Positions 43,796 to 53,284 of a stretch of DNA of 64,000 bases are shown in pieces. The DNA is from Afipia sp. GTDB lineage: Bacteria > Pseudomonadota > Alphaproteobacteria > Rhizobiales > Xanthobacteraceae. The notes under the pieces are model-generated. The model was not told the origin of the DNA. It worked only from the letters and a program-made list of their open reading frames with translations, and ran no database searches. The position numbers and the translations under genes were made by a program. Numbering within the stretch: position 1 is the first letter of the stretch; each line of letters starts with the position of its first letter. The stretch is from assembly GCA_017308575.1 (NCBI GenBank), contig JAFKEQ010000003.1, positions 186,001-250,000 of the forward strand. The letters are read 5' to 3'.

Positions 43796-44761
43796 GTGTC
43801 CCACAGATCGAACGGCAGTCCCGGCACCGTCGCGCTGCTCGGCGTGCCCATTGAAGTCGGCGCATCGCAGAAAGGCGCGCTGATGGGCCCCGCGGCGCTG
43901 CGCACAGCGGGGCTGGCTGTGCTGCTGGAGAGCCTCGGCTTCACGGTGGAGGATCACGGCGATCTTCTGCCGCGCGACCTGGAATTCATCGACGGTCCAG
44001 TGCCGCCGAACACCAAGCACTACCGCGAGATTCAAGGCTGGATTCGCGCCACCAGCGAACGCGCCTATGCGATGGCGCGTTCCGGCGCACTGCCGGTGTT
44101 TCTCGGCGGCGATCATTCGCTGTCGATGGGCTCTGTCAACGGCGTCGCCCGGCATTGGCGGGAACAGGGGCGCAACCTGTTCGTGCTGTGGCTCGATGCC
44201 CATGCCGACTACAACACGCCGGCCACCACCATTACCGGCAACATGCACGGCATGTCCGGCGCGTTTCTTTGCGGCGAGGGCGGGCTCGACGATTTGCTGG
44301 CGGGCGATCCGCGCGCGCCGATTCCCTCATCGCAACTGAATCTGTTCGGCCTGCGCTCGGTGGACAAGCTGGAGCGCGAACTGCTCGCCCGCCGCGATGT
44401 CTGGATCGCGGACATGCGCCGGATCGACGAGTTCGGCGTCGCGGTGCTGATCCGCGAGGTGATCGAGCGGGTGAAGGCGAAGAACGGCGTGCTGCATGTC
44501 TCGCTCGATGTGGATTTTCTCGATCCACTCACCGCGCCCGGCGTCGGCACCACGGTGCAGGGCGGGGCGACCTATCGCGAGGCGCATCTGGTGATGGAAC
44601 TGCTGCACGATTCAGGTCTCGTGCGTTCGCTCGATCTGGTCGAACTCAATCCGTTTCTGGACGACCGCGGGCTGACCGCGCGCACGGTGGTGGAGCTTGT
44701 CGGAAGCCTGTTCGGCCAGCAGACCACGGATCGGCCGACGCCGACCAATGCGGTGGTGTAG
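43796..44761 (+). CDS. rocF: Arginase
   Basis: 321 residues from a GTG at 43796 with GAGGT upstream. All manganese ligands are visible: His107 in GGDHSLSMGS, Asp134/His136/Asp138 in LDAHADYNTP, and Asp238/Asp240 in SLDVDFLDP. GNMHGMSGA and NPFLDDRGLTA support arginase rather than agmatinase or formiminoglutamase. Converts arginine to ornithine and urea. Monocistronic, convergent with the next gene at 10 bp distance. Confidence 0.95.
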   Translation: MSHRSNGSPGTVALLGVPIEVGASQKGALMGPAALRTAGLAVLLESLGFTVEDHGDLLPRDLEFIDGPVPPNTKHYREIQGWIRATSERAYAMARSGALPVFLGGDHSLSMGSVNGVARHWREQGRNLFVLWLDAHADYNTPATTITGNMHGMSGAFLCGEGGLDDLLAGDPRAPIPSSQLNLFGLRSVDKLERELLARRDVWIADMRRIDEFGVAVLIREVIERVKAKNGVLHVSLDVDFLDPLTAPGVGTTVQGGATYREAHLVMELLHDSGLVRSLDLVELNPFLDDRGLTARTVVELVGSLFGQQTTDRPTPTNAVV

Positions 44762-44770
44762 CGCCGCTGC

Positions 44771-45679
44771 TCAGTTGCGCACCGCATAGAGCGGCGTGCG
44801 CAGTGTCATCTGCACGATGGGTTGCGGCGTCCAGGCGACCTCGATGCTGGCGCCGAACAGCCGGTTGTCGCTGTCGTCCATCCTGTCCAGATCGAACCGC
44901 AGCGTCGGCTGGGTGAACGCCTTCGCCAGCACCACATTGCCGATCCGCGCGCCCCCGAAGGTCTGCACGCCGAGGCGGCTCGAGACCTTCCAGTTGCTGT
45001 CCCACTGGTAATATCCGCCGACATAGCCGACGAACGCCGGGTTCACTTTCACAAGGTCCGAATCCACCCACGCGGCGGTGACGCGCGTGCCGGCGAGAAA
45101 GCCCTGCATCTGGTCCTGATCGAGCGCGTAGTCCAGTTCGAGGACGGTCTGGTTCGAGGTGGCGGCCAGCCCCGGCGGGCTGTTGAGCGACCGCGTCAGC
45201 GTGGAGATCACGGTCAGGGTCGGGCCCGGTCCTTCCGCTTGCTTGATGATGTCGGCATTGAAGCCGACATGCCAGCTATCGAGTGTCATCGCCGACCATG
45301 ATGTGAGATCGGAGCGCGATGTATTCGCGCCCACGCCCCCATAGACCGAGAGGCGGTCGGTGACGTCGACCGTCAGCGGCGCGGTCATCTGAACGCTCTG
45401 CGCGGCGACGCCGAGCGGCAGCGTGAAATTGCGGAAGCCGAGCGCGAGTGTATTGGGCGGCACGGTGATGTAGGTGGTGCTGAGGTCCAGATAGACGTTC
45501 GGCTGCTTTGGAGCTTCGCCGTCATCGTCGCTCGCATCGGCGGCGCGGGCCGGGGACGCAAGCGTCACGGCACAGACCAGCGCGGCGATCAGCGCCGCCA
45601 GCGGGACATGGCGCGGCGACACGCGCCCGCGCGTCCGGCTGTCATCTGCTCCGGTATTGTTGTTGTCCGCCCCCGCCAC
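44771..45679 (-). CDS. Putative outer-membrane beta-barrel protein
   Basis: 302 residues. A probable signal sequence lies at 22-46 (HVPLAALIAALVCAVTLASP, cleaved ARA-AD); the preceding ~20 residues (ADNNNTGADDSRTRGR) suggest that the real start is a GTG around codon 20. The mature part has repeated 10-12-residue amphipathic strands (YGGVGANTSRSDLTS, YVGGYYQWDSNWKVSSRLGV) and ends in a polar/aromatic strand, as in small porin-like barrels. No named family recognised. Confidence 0.68.
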   Translation of the reverse strand: MAGADNNNTGADDSRTRGRVSPRHVPLAALIAALVCAVTLASPARAADASDDDGEAPKQPNVYLDLSTTYITVPPNTLALGFRNFTLPLGVAAQSVQMTAPLTVDVTDRLSVYGGVGANTSRSDLTSWSAMTLDSWHVGFNADIIKQAEGPGPTLTVISTLTRSLNSPPGLAATSNQTVLELDYALDQDQMQGFLAGTRVTAAWVDSDLVKVNPAFVGYVGGYYQWDSNWKVSSRLGVQTFGGARIGNVVLAKAFTQPTLRFDLDRMDDSDNRLFGASIEVAWTPQPIVQMTLRTPLYAVRN

Positions 45680-45920
45680 CTGCGCCCCGCTGATGCCTCC
45701 CTTGCGGCGGCATCATGGACATAAGAGGCGGCGAGGCAAGGGGCGAATAGGGCAAATTCCGGCGCGAACATCCCATCTCGATACCGTCGTCGCGAAAGCC
45801 GTGAAGGAGCGAAAACCGTCGCGTCGCTGCAACGCAGCACACTGTTCATCCTGCCGTCACGGAACTTTCGCGCCGCGTGCCGCATTGATGTCACAGCTTC
45901 CGCAAAGAGGAGTGACGACA

Positions 45921-46097
45921 ATGCGCAAGCCGAATGAAAGCCACTCGAACGAATCCTGGCCGGATCAGCGGCTGCTTGAATTCATCGGCGCGATGGCTGT
46001 GATCGTGCTGATCGCGGTGGGCGTGCGTTACATCGATCACGCGCCGCGGACCGATACGGCCGCCTTCATTGTGCCGAGCCAGTCGGTGCGCTGGTAG
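45921..46097 (+). CDS. Small single-pass membrane protein
   Basis: 58 residues, ATG 45921 with GAGGAG eight bases upstream. One hydrophobic helix (residues ~20-38, LEFIGAMAVIVLIAVGVRYI) after a polar N-terminus, and a short periplasmic or cytoplasmic tail. Upstream at 45861 there is GGAAC followed after 17 bp by CATT, a weak EcfG-like arrangement. Function unknown; real gene likely because of its good ribosome site and sensible membrane helix. Confidence 0.65.
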   Translation: MRKPNESHSNESWPDQRLLEFIGAMAVIVLIAVGVRYIDHAPRTDTAAFIVPSQSVRW

Positions 46098-46188
46098 CGT
46101 CACGCGCCAGCCGTGCGCGCCGCACGGTATATTGCCTTCTTGCATGGGACGCCTCATTCTCCGGCTCCCTCCGCAAGCAAGACAAAAC

Positions 46189-47484
46189 ATGACTGCATTT
46201 TCCCGCGACCGCCTCGAACAATCCCTCGCGCGCATTGCCGATCCATCCGGTGAAGGCGTGCGCGCCTGTCTCACTGTTTATGCCGACGCTGCGCGTCAGG
46301 CTGCCGATGTATCCGACGCCCGCCGCAAGTCGGGCCGCGTGATCGGCCCGCTGGACGGCGCGATCGTCACCGTCAAGGACCTGTTCGATGTGAAGGGCGA
46401 GGTCACCCGCGCCGGCTCCAAGGTGCTGGCCTCACGCGGCAAGCCGGCCGCTGCGGACGCGGCCATCGTCACGCGGCTTCGCGAGGCGGGCGCGGTGATC
46501 GTCGCCAAGACCAACATGACGGAGTTCGCCTATTCGGGCCTCGGCGCCAATCCGCATTTCGGCACGCCGGGCAATCCGGCGGACCGCAGGCGCGTGCCGG
46601 GCGGCTCGTCCTCCGGCGCGGGCGTGTCCGTGGCCGACGGCATGTGCGACATCGCAATCGGCACCGACACCGGCGGTTCGACGCGCATTCCGGGCGCATT
46701 CTGTGGCGTCGTCGGATTCAAGCCGACCGTGAAGCGCGTGCCGCGCACCGGCGCGTTTCCGCTGTCATTCACGCTGGACTCCGTCGGGCCGCTTGCGAAA
46801 AGCGTCGCGGCATGCGCCGATGCCGACGCCGTGATGGCCGGCGAGGCAGTGGCGCCGCTTGCCGCGATCGATCTGAAAACGGTGCGCGTCGGTCTTGCCC
46901 AGGGCCTCGTGATCGACAATCTCGACGACACCGTGAGTAAAGCCTTTTCGGCGGCGCTAACAAAACTGTCGCCGCACTGGAAAGGCTCCGACGTCGCGCT
47001 CGATGCGATGAGCTATCTGCAGTCGGCCAATGCGCGCGGCGGTGTCGCCCCGCCGGAAGCCTATGCCATCCATCGCGCATTGCTGGATGAGGCGGGCGAT
47101 GGTGTCGATCCCAATGTGCGGATGCGCCTGTTGCGCTCGGCGAACGTCACCGCGCCGGATTACATCTTCGCCGTGCAGGACCGCCTGCAGGGCATCGTCG
47201 CGATGGACAGCGTATTCGACAATCTCGATGTGCTGGTGATGCCGACGGTCGCCATCGCTCCGCCGAGGATGGACGAGATCGCGACCACGGATGCTTTCGC
47301 GGCGATCAACGCGCGGGCGCTGCGCAACACCTCGATCTGGAATTTCTTCGATGTCTGCGCGATCTCGCTGCCGATCCGGCTCGGCAATGCGCTGCCTGTG
47401 GGCCTTATGCTGGTCGGTCGCCATGGCGAGGACCGCAAGCTGCTGGCGATCGCGGCGGCTGTGGAGAAGATGTTGGGGACGTGA
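46189..47484 (+). CDS. Amidase signature family hydrolase (second copy in window)
   Basis: 431 residues from ATG 46189 (MTAFSRDRLEQ). Catalytic set Lys63 (IVTVKDLFDV), Ser140 (PGGSSSGAG) and Ser164 (GTDTGGSTRIPG), again 24 residues between serines. The GPLDGAIVTVKD and GFKPTVKRVPRTGAFPLS segments put it closer to the glutamyl-tRNA amidotransferase-like/allophanate-like amidases than the gene at 3673. Small-molecule amidase; substrate unknown. Followed by an FAH-family gene in opposite direction. Confidence 0.9.
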   Translation: MTAFSRDRLEQSLARIADPSGEGVRACLTVYADAARQAADVSDARRKSGRVIGPLDGAIVTVKDLFDVKGEVTRAGSKVLASRGKPAAADAAIVTRLREAGAVIVAKTNMTEFAYSGLGANPHFGTPGNPADRRRVPGGSSSGAGVSVADGMCDIAIGTDTGGSTRIPGAFCGVVGFKPTVKRVPRTGAFPLSFTLDSVGPLAKSVAACADADAVMAGEAVAPLAAIDLKTVRVGLAQGLVIDNLDDTVSKAFSAALTKLSPHWKGSDVALDAMSYLQSANARGGVAPPEAYAIHRALLDEAGDGVDPNVRMRLLRSANVTAPDYIFAVQDRLQGIVAMDSVFDNLDVLVMPTVAIAPPRMDEIATTDAFAAINARALRNTSIWNFFDVCAISLPIRLGNALPVGLMLVGRHGEDRKLLAIAAAVEKMLGT

Positions 47485-47621
47485 TGCAGTCAGTGCCCCG
47501 GACGCGGCGCGGCATGCAATGCCGCTCCGCTGAGCCGGGGCCGTTCGAGGGATAATGCGCGTAACGGTCCCGGCTCTGCGAAGCAACGCTTCGCGCTGCA
47601 TCGCGTCCGGGACAAGACGCC

Positions 47622-48311
47622 TTATCCGATCGACACCTTCAGCGTGCCGATGCCGTCGATGCCGGCTTCGATCTTGTCGCCGGGCTGAAGCGCGGCGACG
47701 CCGGCGGGCGTGCCGGTCATGATGATGTCGCCGGCGCCGAGCGACACCTGTAGCGACAGCTTGGCGATGATCTCGGGCACGTTCCAGATCATCTCGGACA
47801 GATCGCCCTTCTGCTTCTCGGTGCCGTTGACCGACAGCCAGATCTTGCCCTTCACCGGATGGCCGATCTCGGAGGCGGGGCGCAGCGCGCCGCAGGGCGC
47901 GGACTGGTCGAACGACTTGCCGATCTCCCAGGGCTGCTCCTTCTTGCGCGAAGCCATCTGCATGTCGCGGCGGGTGAGGTCGATGCCGACGCCATAGCCG
48001 TAGACGCAATCCAGCGCCTTTGCCGCATCGATATTGGCGCCGCCGCTCTTGAGCGCGACCACAAGTTCGACCTCGTGCTGGAAATCCTTGGTTAGCGACG
48101 GATAGGGAATGGTCGCGCCGTCCTGCGCGATCATGTCCGCATGCTTGGCGAAGAAGAACGGCGGCTGGCGCTCGTCGTTGCCGAGTTCGCGGATGTGCTC
48201 GAGATAGTTGCGGCCCACGCACCAGATGCGGCGCACCGGAAACGATTTCGATTCGCCTGCGACGGGAATGGACGGTTGCGTGAGCGCGGGAATGACGTAG
48301 CTGGCGGTCAT
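47622..48311 (-). CDS. Fumarylacetoacetate hydrolase family protein
   Basis: 229 residues, the short FAH type. Metal site in EVELVV (Glu-x-Glu) with downstream GVGIDLTRRDMQ Asp; WCVGRNYLEH at the start and GDIIMTGTPAGVAALQPGD at the end are hallmark blocks. Members are acylpyruvate hydrolases, oxaloacetate decarboxylases or hydratases of aromatic catabolism. Mono-cistronic. Exact substrate cannot be inferred. Confidence 0.92.
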   Translation of the reverse strand: MTASYVIPALTQPSIPVAGESKSFPVRRIWCVGRNYLEHIRELGNDERQPPFFFAKHADMIAQDGATIPYPSLTKDFQHEVELVVALKSGGANIDAAKALDCVYGYGVGIDLTRRDMQMASRKKEQPWEIGKSFDQSAPCGALRPASEIGHPVKGKIWLSVNGTEKQKGDLSEMIWNVPEIIAKLSLQVSLGAGDIIMTGTPAGVAALQPGDKIEAGIDGIGTLKVSIG

Positions 48312-48446
48312 GAAAAATTCCGGTGTCTGGGAGGATAGGGTGAGACAACGATCTTACGCGCTGACCGCGACGGGGGCCAGTGCGATTGCGCTGCATGCCG
48401 CTGCGTCGGGCGGACTGCCGATATCGGGCTTTGACGGGATTTGGAG

Positions 48447-49460
48447 CTACGCCGGAACGGCGTGGCGCGGGTCCTGCTGGCGCTCGCTCAGCAGTTTTTC
48501 CTCCCATGCCAGCGCGTGGCGGGCAATGGTGTCGAGGTCGTCGTATTGCGGCGTCCAGTCCAGCGTGGCGCGAATCCGCGCGGTATCCGCGATCATGGTC
48601 ATGATGTCGCCGGGGCGGCGGGAGGCGTACTGGACCGCGAAATTGCGGCCCGAAGCGCGACGCACGGCTTCTATGGTTTCGATCACCGAATAGCCGCGGC
48701 CATAGCCGCAGTTCAGCGTGGCCGACGGGCCGCCCTGGTCCAGATAGGTCAGCGCGGCGCGATGCGCCTGCGCCAGGTCCGTGACGTGAATGAAATCGCG
48801 GATGCAGCTTCCATCCGGCGTCGGATAGTCGGTGCCGAACACGTCGATCTTGGCGCGCTGGCCGGTGGCGGCCTCGACGGCGATCTTCAGAAGATGCGTC
48901 GCGCCGACTGTGGCGAGCCCGATGCGGGCCTGCGGATCGGCGCCGGCGACGTTGAAATAACGCAGCACGACATAGTGCATGCCGTGAGCCGTCGCGACGT
49001 CATGCAGCATGATCTCGGTCATCAGCTTCGATGAGCCGTAGGGCGACAGCGGCCGGGTCGGCGCTTCTTCCGGAACGGGCATACGGTCCGGATTGCCGTA
49101 GACCGCGGCGGTGGACGAGAAGATGAAACGGCTGATGTTGCAGCGGACGGCGGCGTTTAGAAGATTGCGCGTCGTCATGGTGTTGTTGCGATAGTAGCCG
49201 AGCGGATCGCGCAGCGAATCCGGCACCACCACCGAGCCCGCGAAATGGATGATGGAGCTGACGTTGTGGGCAGCGATCACGCCTTCAACGAGATTTTCGT
49301 CGGCGGCATCGCCGATGAACAGCGGCACGTCTTCGGGCAGAAACTGCGAAAAGCCGGTGGACAGGTTATCGATGACGACCACGCTTTCGCCGGCATCCAC
49401 CAGCGCACGAACCGTGTGGCTTCCGATGTAACCCGCGCCGCCGGTGACCAGTACTGTCAT
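48447..49460 (-). CDS. galE: UDP-glucose 4-epimerase
   Basis: 337 residues from ATG 49460; the longer open frame to 49706 does not add recognisable sequence. NAD motif GGAGYIGSHTV (8-18 region), catalytic SSTAAVYG serine and YGSSKLM Tyr-Lys pair, and RYFNVAGADP are standard GalE. Interconverts UDP-glucose and UDP-galactose for polysaccharide or LPS. Marks the left edge of the envelope sugar region. Confidence 0.95.
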   Translation of the reverse strand: MTVLVTGGAGYIGSHTVRALVDAGESVVVIDNLSTGFSQFLPEDVPLFIGDAADENLVEGVIAAHNVSSIIHFAGSVVVPDSLRDPLGYYRNNTMTTRNLLNAAVRCNISRFIFSSTAAVYGNPDRMPVPEEAPTRPLSPYGSSKLMTEIMLHDVATAHGMHYVVLRYFNVAGADPQARIGLATVGATHLLKIAVEAATGQRAKIDVFGTDYPTPDGSCIRDFIHVTDLAQAHRAALTYLDQGGPSATLNCGYGRGYSVIETIEAVRRASGRNFAVQYASRRPGDIMTMIADTARIRATLDWTPQYDDLDTIARHALAWEEKLLSERQQDPRHAVPA

Positions 49461-49683
49461 CGCATTCCAATCCGCATTGCTTCCGCGCCTGCTCGCGCGC
49501 CATATTTCGTCGTGATCTGGCGCGGACTGTGGAGCGAAGTTGTTGCCGGAAGCTTGCTGGGAAACGATGGAAATGGGGTATAAGGCCGAAACTTCGCGGT
49601 GAATTCCTTGGATTTTTTCAAAGGAACGCGGTTTATGGTTTCCAAAACGTAACATCTCTTGGCGAGTTCGGGCCCTCACGCCG

Positions 49684-50628
49684 ATGCATGGAATTCTGTT
49701 CATCAAGACATCATCGCTCGGCGATGTCGTGCATCACATGCCGGCGGTCACCGACGCGCGGCGGCATGATCCGGACGCGCGGCTGACGTGGGTGGTCGAG
49801 GAAGCCTTCGCGCCGCTGGCGCGACTGCACCCTGCCGTCGATGACGTGATCCCTGTTTCGACGCGGCGCTGGCGCTCGCAGCTTCTGCAGCCCGCGACAT
49901 GGCGCGAAATCTCGGCCTTCAAGGCGCGGCTGCGCGAGGTGAAGGCCGACAAAGTGATCGATACGCAGGGCCTGATGCGCTCGGCGCTGATCGCGCGCGC
50001 GGCGATAGGAGAGCGTCACGGCTACGATGCCGCGAGCATCAAGGAGCCGCTGGCGTCATGGTTCTACGACATCAAACATACGGTTGCGCGCGATCAGCAT
50101 GCGGTGGCGCGCAACAGGGCGCTGACAGCGCTGAGCCTTGGCTATGCGCCCGATGCCGCGATTGATTACGGCCTGATCAAACCGCCGAAAGATAGCGGCG
50201 CGCCCTATGCCGTGCTGCTGCATGGAACGTCGCGCGCCGCGAAGGAATGGCGTGAGGTGGACTGGATCGGCACCGGCAAATGGCTGCGCGCGCAGGGCAT
50301 CGATGTGGTGCTGCCATGGGGGAACGACGCCGAGCGATTGCGGTCCGAGCGGCTCAAGGCCGCCATTCCCGGCAGCCGCATTCTCGATCGCCAGCCGCTC
50401 GATGTTACCGCGAAGGTGATCGCGAATGCGTCGCTGGTGGTCGGTGTCGATACCGGGCTGCTGCATCTGGCGGCGGCTTACGGCGTGCCGTTGATCGCGG
50501 TGTTTCTCGCCACCGATCCCGGATTGACGGGGCCGGTCGGCAGCGGGCCGATCACGGTCGTCGGCGGGAAGGGCGTCTATCCGTCGTTCGAGCGCGTGAT
50601 CGAGGCAGCGGAGAAGCTGCGGGCGTGA
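49684..50628 (+). CDS. waaC: Lipopolysaccharide heptosyltransferase I
   Basis: 314 residues, GT9 fold. N-terminal ILFIKTSSLGDVVHHMPAVT is diagnostic of WaaC, followed by DTQGLMRSALIAR, and the C-terminal GVDTGLLHLAAAYGVP with FLATDPGLTGP for ADP-heptose binding. Adds the first heptose to Kdo on the cytosolic side of the inner membrane. Convergent with gmhB, separated by a repeat cluster. Confidence 0.94.
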   Translation: MHGILFIKTSSLGDVVHHMPAVTDARRHDPDARLTWVVEEAFAPLARLHPAVDDVIPVSTRRWRSQLLQPATWREISAFKARLREVKADKVIDTQGLMRSALIARAAIGERHGYDAASIKEPLASWFYDIKHTVARDQHAVARNRALTALSLGYAPDAAIDYGLIKPPKDSGAPYAVLLHGTSRAAKEWREVDWIGTGKWLRAQGIDVVLPWGNDAERLRSERLKAAIPGSRILDRQPLDVTAKVIANASLVVGVDTGLLHLAAAYGVPLIAVFLATDPGLTGPVGSGPITVVGGKGVYPSFERVIEAAEKLRA

Positions 50629-50630
50629 AC

Positions 50631-50735
50631 CTCATCCTGAGGAGCGGCATCTTTGCCGCGTCTCGAAGGATGAGGTGATGGTGACTGTATCTCATGGTTC
50701 GAGACGGCGCTGAAGAAGCGCCTCCTCACCATGAG
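50631..50735. repeat. Palindromic repeats of family A (two variants)
   Basis: CTCATCCTGAGGAGCGGCAT...CTCGAAGGATGAGG (50631-50675) and CTCATGGTTCGAGACGGCGC...CGCCTCCTCACCATGAGG (50689-50735). The second is an altered variant in which TCCT has become TGGT on both arms, keeping base pairing. Confidence 0.8.
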
Positions 50736-50744
50736 GTTTATCCG

Positions 50745-50809
50745 CTCGTCCCCGCGCAAGCGGGGACCCAGACTTCGTTGTTCTGGATTCCCGCTTGCGC
50801 GGGAATGAG
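50745..50809. repeat. Palindromic repeat family D-like pair
   Basis: CTCGTCCCCGCGCAAGCGGGGAC and ATTCCCGCTTGCGCGGGAATGAG. Similar hairpin plan to 17822-17954 but with GCGCAAGC cores; placed between convergent waaC and gmhB. Confidence 0.8.
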
Positions 50810-50834
50810 TGGAGAAAAATCTGACCAGACGTCG

Positions 50835-51350
50835 TTATCGCTTCGCGAGTATATCGCTGACGAAATCCGCGATATCCGTTCCTGAAAACAGATAACCTTC
50901 GATGCCAGCCGCCTTGCCCGCATCGAGGTCGCGCTGCTTGTCCCCGATGACGAAGCTGCGATCCTTATCGACCGGCCAGTGCTTCATCAGGTCGAGCACC
51001 ATGCCGGCCTGCGGCTTGCGCCAGTCGCATTCGCGGGTGTAGTTCGCCACCACACCATCGGGATGATGCGGGCAGTAGCGGAAGTCGTCGATGCGCGCGC
51101 CATCGCGCGCCAGTTCGTCGCGCATCCAGTCGTGCAGCGCACGAACATCATCCTCTGAGAAGAAACCGCGCGCGACGCCGGACTGGTTGGTGAAGACGAA
51201 TACGTAATAACCAGCATCGTTCAGCGCCTTGATCGCGGCGGCGATGCCCGGCATCCAACGCAGCCGTTCGCGCGTGCCGACATAGGCGTCGTCAAGATTG
51301 ATCACGCCGTCACGGTCGAGAAACGCCGCGGGCTTTTTGTCCAAGGTCAT
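50835..51350 (-). CDS. gmhB: D-glycero-D-manno-heptose 1,7-bisphosphate 7-phosphatase
   Basis: 171 residues from ATG 51350, overlapping gmhA by 4 bp. HAD motif [10 protein letters not shown] (nucleophile Asp12, acid/base Asp14), motif II FTNQSG, zinc loop YCPHHPDG...TRECDWRKP and motif [17 protein letters not shown]. Removes the 7-phosphate in ADP-heptose synthesis. Part of waaF-gmhA-gmhB operon. Confidence 0.94.
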   Translation of the reverse strand: MTLDKKPAAFLDRDGVINLDDAYVGTRERLRWMPGIAAAIKALNDAGYYVFVFTNQSGVARGFFSEDDVRALHDWMRDELARDGARIDDFRYCPHHPDGVVANYTRECDWRKPQAGMVLDLMKHWPVDKDRSFVIGDKQRDLDAGKAAGIEGYLFSGTDIADFVSDILAKR

Positions 51351-51940
51351 TTCGTCTTCGTCGCCGTGATCAGTGCCTGTTCGACGTCGTCGCAGATCGC
51401 GTGCATCGCCATCATGTGGATCTGCTGGACCACCGGCGTGTCCTCGGTCGGCGCGACGAACAGATGATCGCAGGCGGCGCGCATGCTTTCGCCCTTCATG
51501 CCGGTGAAGCCGACAGTGATGACGCCGAGATCGCGGGCGACCTTCAGCGCCGCAAGAATATTGGGGGAGCGGCCGGATGTGGTGAGCGCGAACAGCACGT
51601 CGTCGCGTTTGGCAAGTCCCTGTACCTGCCGCGCGAAGATCTGCTCGAAGCCGTAATCGTTGCCGATGGCGGTGAGTGCGGAGGTGTCGGTGGTGAGCGC
51701 GATGGCGGCCCAGCCCGGACGTTCCTGCTTGTAGCGGCCGGTGATTTCGGCGGCGATATGCTGAGCGTCCGCCGCGCTGCCGCCGTTGCCGATCAGCAGC
51801 AGCTTGTTGCCTGCCGTCAGGGCGCCCGTCACCGCGCGCGCGATGGTGTGCGTCGTCGCGCGCAGTTCGTCGCTCTGCACGGCCTTGCTCAGGCCGTCGA
51901 GCGAACTCTGGAAATGGGCCGCGATCCGATCCTGATTCAC
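51347..51940 (-). CDS. gmhA: Phosphoheptose isomerase
   Basis: 197 residues, SIS domain. [16 protein letters not shown] (about 52-67) and [14 protein letters not shown] (~116-129) bind the sugar phosphate; Glu/His near [16 protein letters not shown] form the zinc/active site. Converts sedoheptulose 7-phosphate to D-glycero-D-manno-heptose 7-phosphate, first step of the heptose pathway. Confidence 0.95.
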   Translation of the reverse strand: MNQDRIAAHFQSSLDGLSKAVQSDELRATTHTIARAVTGALTAGNKLLLIGNGGSAADAQHIAAEITGRYKQERPGWAAIALTTDTSALTAIGNDYGFEQIFARQVQGLAKRDDVLFALTTSGRSPNILAALKVARDLGVITVGFTGMKGESMRAACDHLFVAPTEDTPVVQQIHMMAMHAICDDVEQALITATKTK

Positions 51941-52028
51941 ATGTCACCACATCGTCTTGAATTGGCGTCAGTGGTAGTCACAGCACGATGGCGGCGCAAG
52001 TAGGGTGCAAGTGCGGCCGCCGCCGCGT

Positions 52029-53090
52029 TTAGCCGGTTCCGGCCATTACGCGCTGCGCGGTTTCCACCACCTGCGAGGCCGGGATATCGCGCATGCAGTG
52101 ATGATCGTTCTGGGTGCAGACCGGCTTATGGCAGGGCTGGCACGGCAGGTCGGTGGCGCGCTTGATGGTGGCCGCGAGGCCGTTCAGCGGCCCCCAGTGA
52201 TACGGGCTGGTCGGGCCGAAAATTCCGATCGTCGGGGTGCCGATGGCGGCCGCGATGTGCATCAGGCCGGAGTCGTTGGAAATGACGGTCTTCGCGGCGG
52301 CCATGGCCATGATGCCGTTGCGCAGGTCCGTGCCGGTGAGATCGCGCACACGCGGGCCGGCAAAGCCGACGATCTCGCTGGCGATGGCCTTTTCGCTCGG
52401 TCCGCCGACCACCCATACATCGAGGCCCTGTTCGGCGAACATCCTTGCCGCCTCGGCATAATAGGTCCAGCGCTTCGAGGGGCCGACCGAACCCGGCGCC
52501 AGCGTCACGGCCGATGTCTGGCCTAGATTGTTGGCCTGCCGCCAGGCGACGACGTCCGCCGGCGGGACCACGAGTTGCGGCACCGGCCATTCCTTCGGCA
52601 ACGGCGCATCGGCGGGCAGGACAAGCGCGGCATTCTTGTCGATGAAGCGCGGCATGCTGCGCTCGCCCCAGCGCCAGTCGTTGATCAGGCCGAACCGCAT
52701 TTCGCCGACCCAGCCGGTGCGCTTGGGAATTCCCGCCAGCGTCGGCGCAAGGGCGGATTTCCAGGTTCGGGGCATCACCAGCGCGGCGGCATAGCCTTCG
52801 GCGCGGAATTTCTCTGCCAGAGCCTTCTGTTTATTCAAGGCGAGTTGCCCGCGCGGCAGGTCCCAGACGATGCCCTTGCGGACGCCGGGCATGTAATCCA
52901 CCAGCGGCGCGCAGAGGCTGGTGACCAGAAGATCCACCGGCCGGTTCGGCCAGCGTTCCCTGAGCACCCGGACCACGGTGTGGCCGCGCACGAAGTCGCC
53001 GATCCACATATACGGAATGACCAGAACCGGGCTGGTTTCCGACGGATCGGGCGTCACGCCGATAGCGCTTAGAAATGAATCTTCAATCAT
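52029..53090 (-). CDS. waaF: Lipopolysaccharide heptosyltransferase II
   Basis: 353 residues, GT9 fold. PVLVIPYMWIGDFVRGHTVV at the N-terminus, a central LAPGSVGPSKRW donor loop and SNDSGLMHIAAAIGTPTIG with FGPTSPYHWGP, all WaaF-like. The Cys-rich CQPCHKPVCTQNDHHC near the C-terminus is a usual WaaF feature. Adds the second heptose. First gene of the minus-strand waaF-gmhA-gmhB operon; divergent from hldD across 194 bp. Confidence 0.95.
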   Translation of the reverse strand: MIEDSFLSAIGVTPDPSETSPVLVIPYMWIGDFVRGHTVVRVLRERWPNRPVDLLVTSLCAPLVDYMPGVRKGIVWDLPRGQLALNKQKALAEKFRAEGYAAALVMPRTWKSALAPTLAGIPKRTGWVGEMRFGLINDWRWGERSMPRFIDKNAALVLPADAPLPKEWPVPQLVVPPADVVAWRQANNLGQTSAVTLAPGSVGPSKRWTYYAEAARMFAEQGLDVWVVGGPSEKAIASEIVGFAGPRVRDLTGTDLRNGIMAMAAAKTVISNDSGLMHIAAAIGTPTIGIFGPTSPYHWGPLNGLAATIKRATDLPCQPCHKPVCTQNDHHCMRDIPASQVVETAQRVMAGTG

Positions 53091-53284
53091 TCATTGAACG
53101 GCTTTGAAACCGGCCACCCTGGACCCGGAGAGAGTTGTGGACGATCAGCCGGTTACCGCGTCACCCGCACGGCGTCCAGATACGTTTTCAAGGACTTCGC
53201 CTTTTGACCCGTCCGGAGCGCGAGTTGCCTGGGGGGCGGCGTTGAGGCAAAGGTGACCACACCTCAATCGGGTGGGATTCCTTC

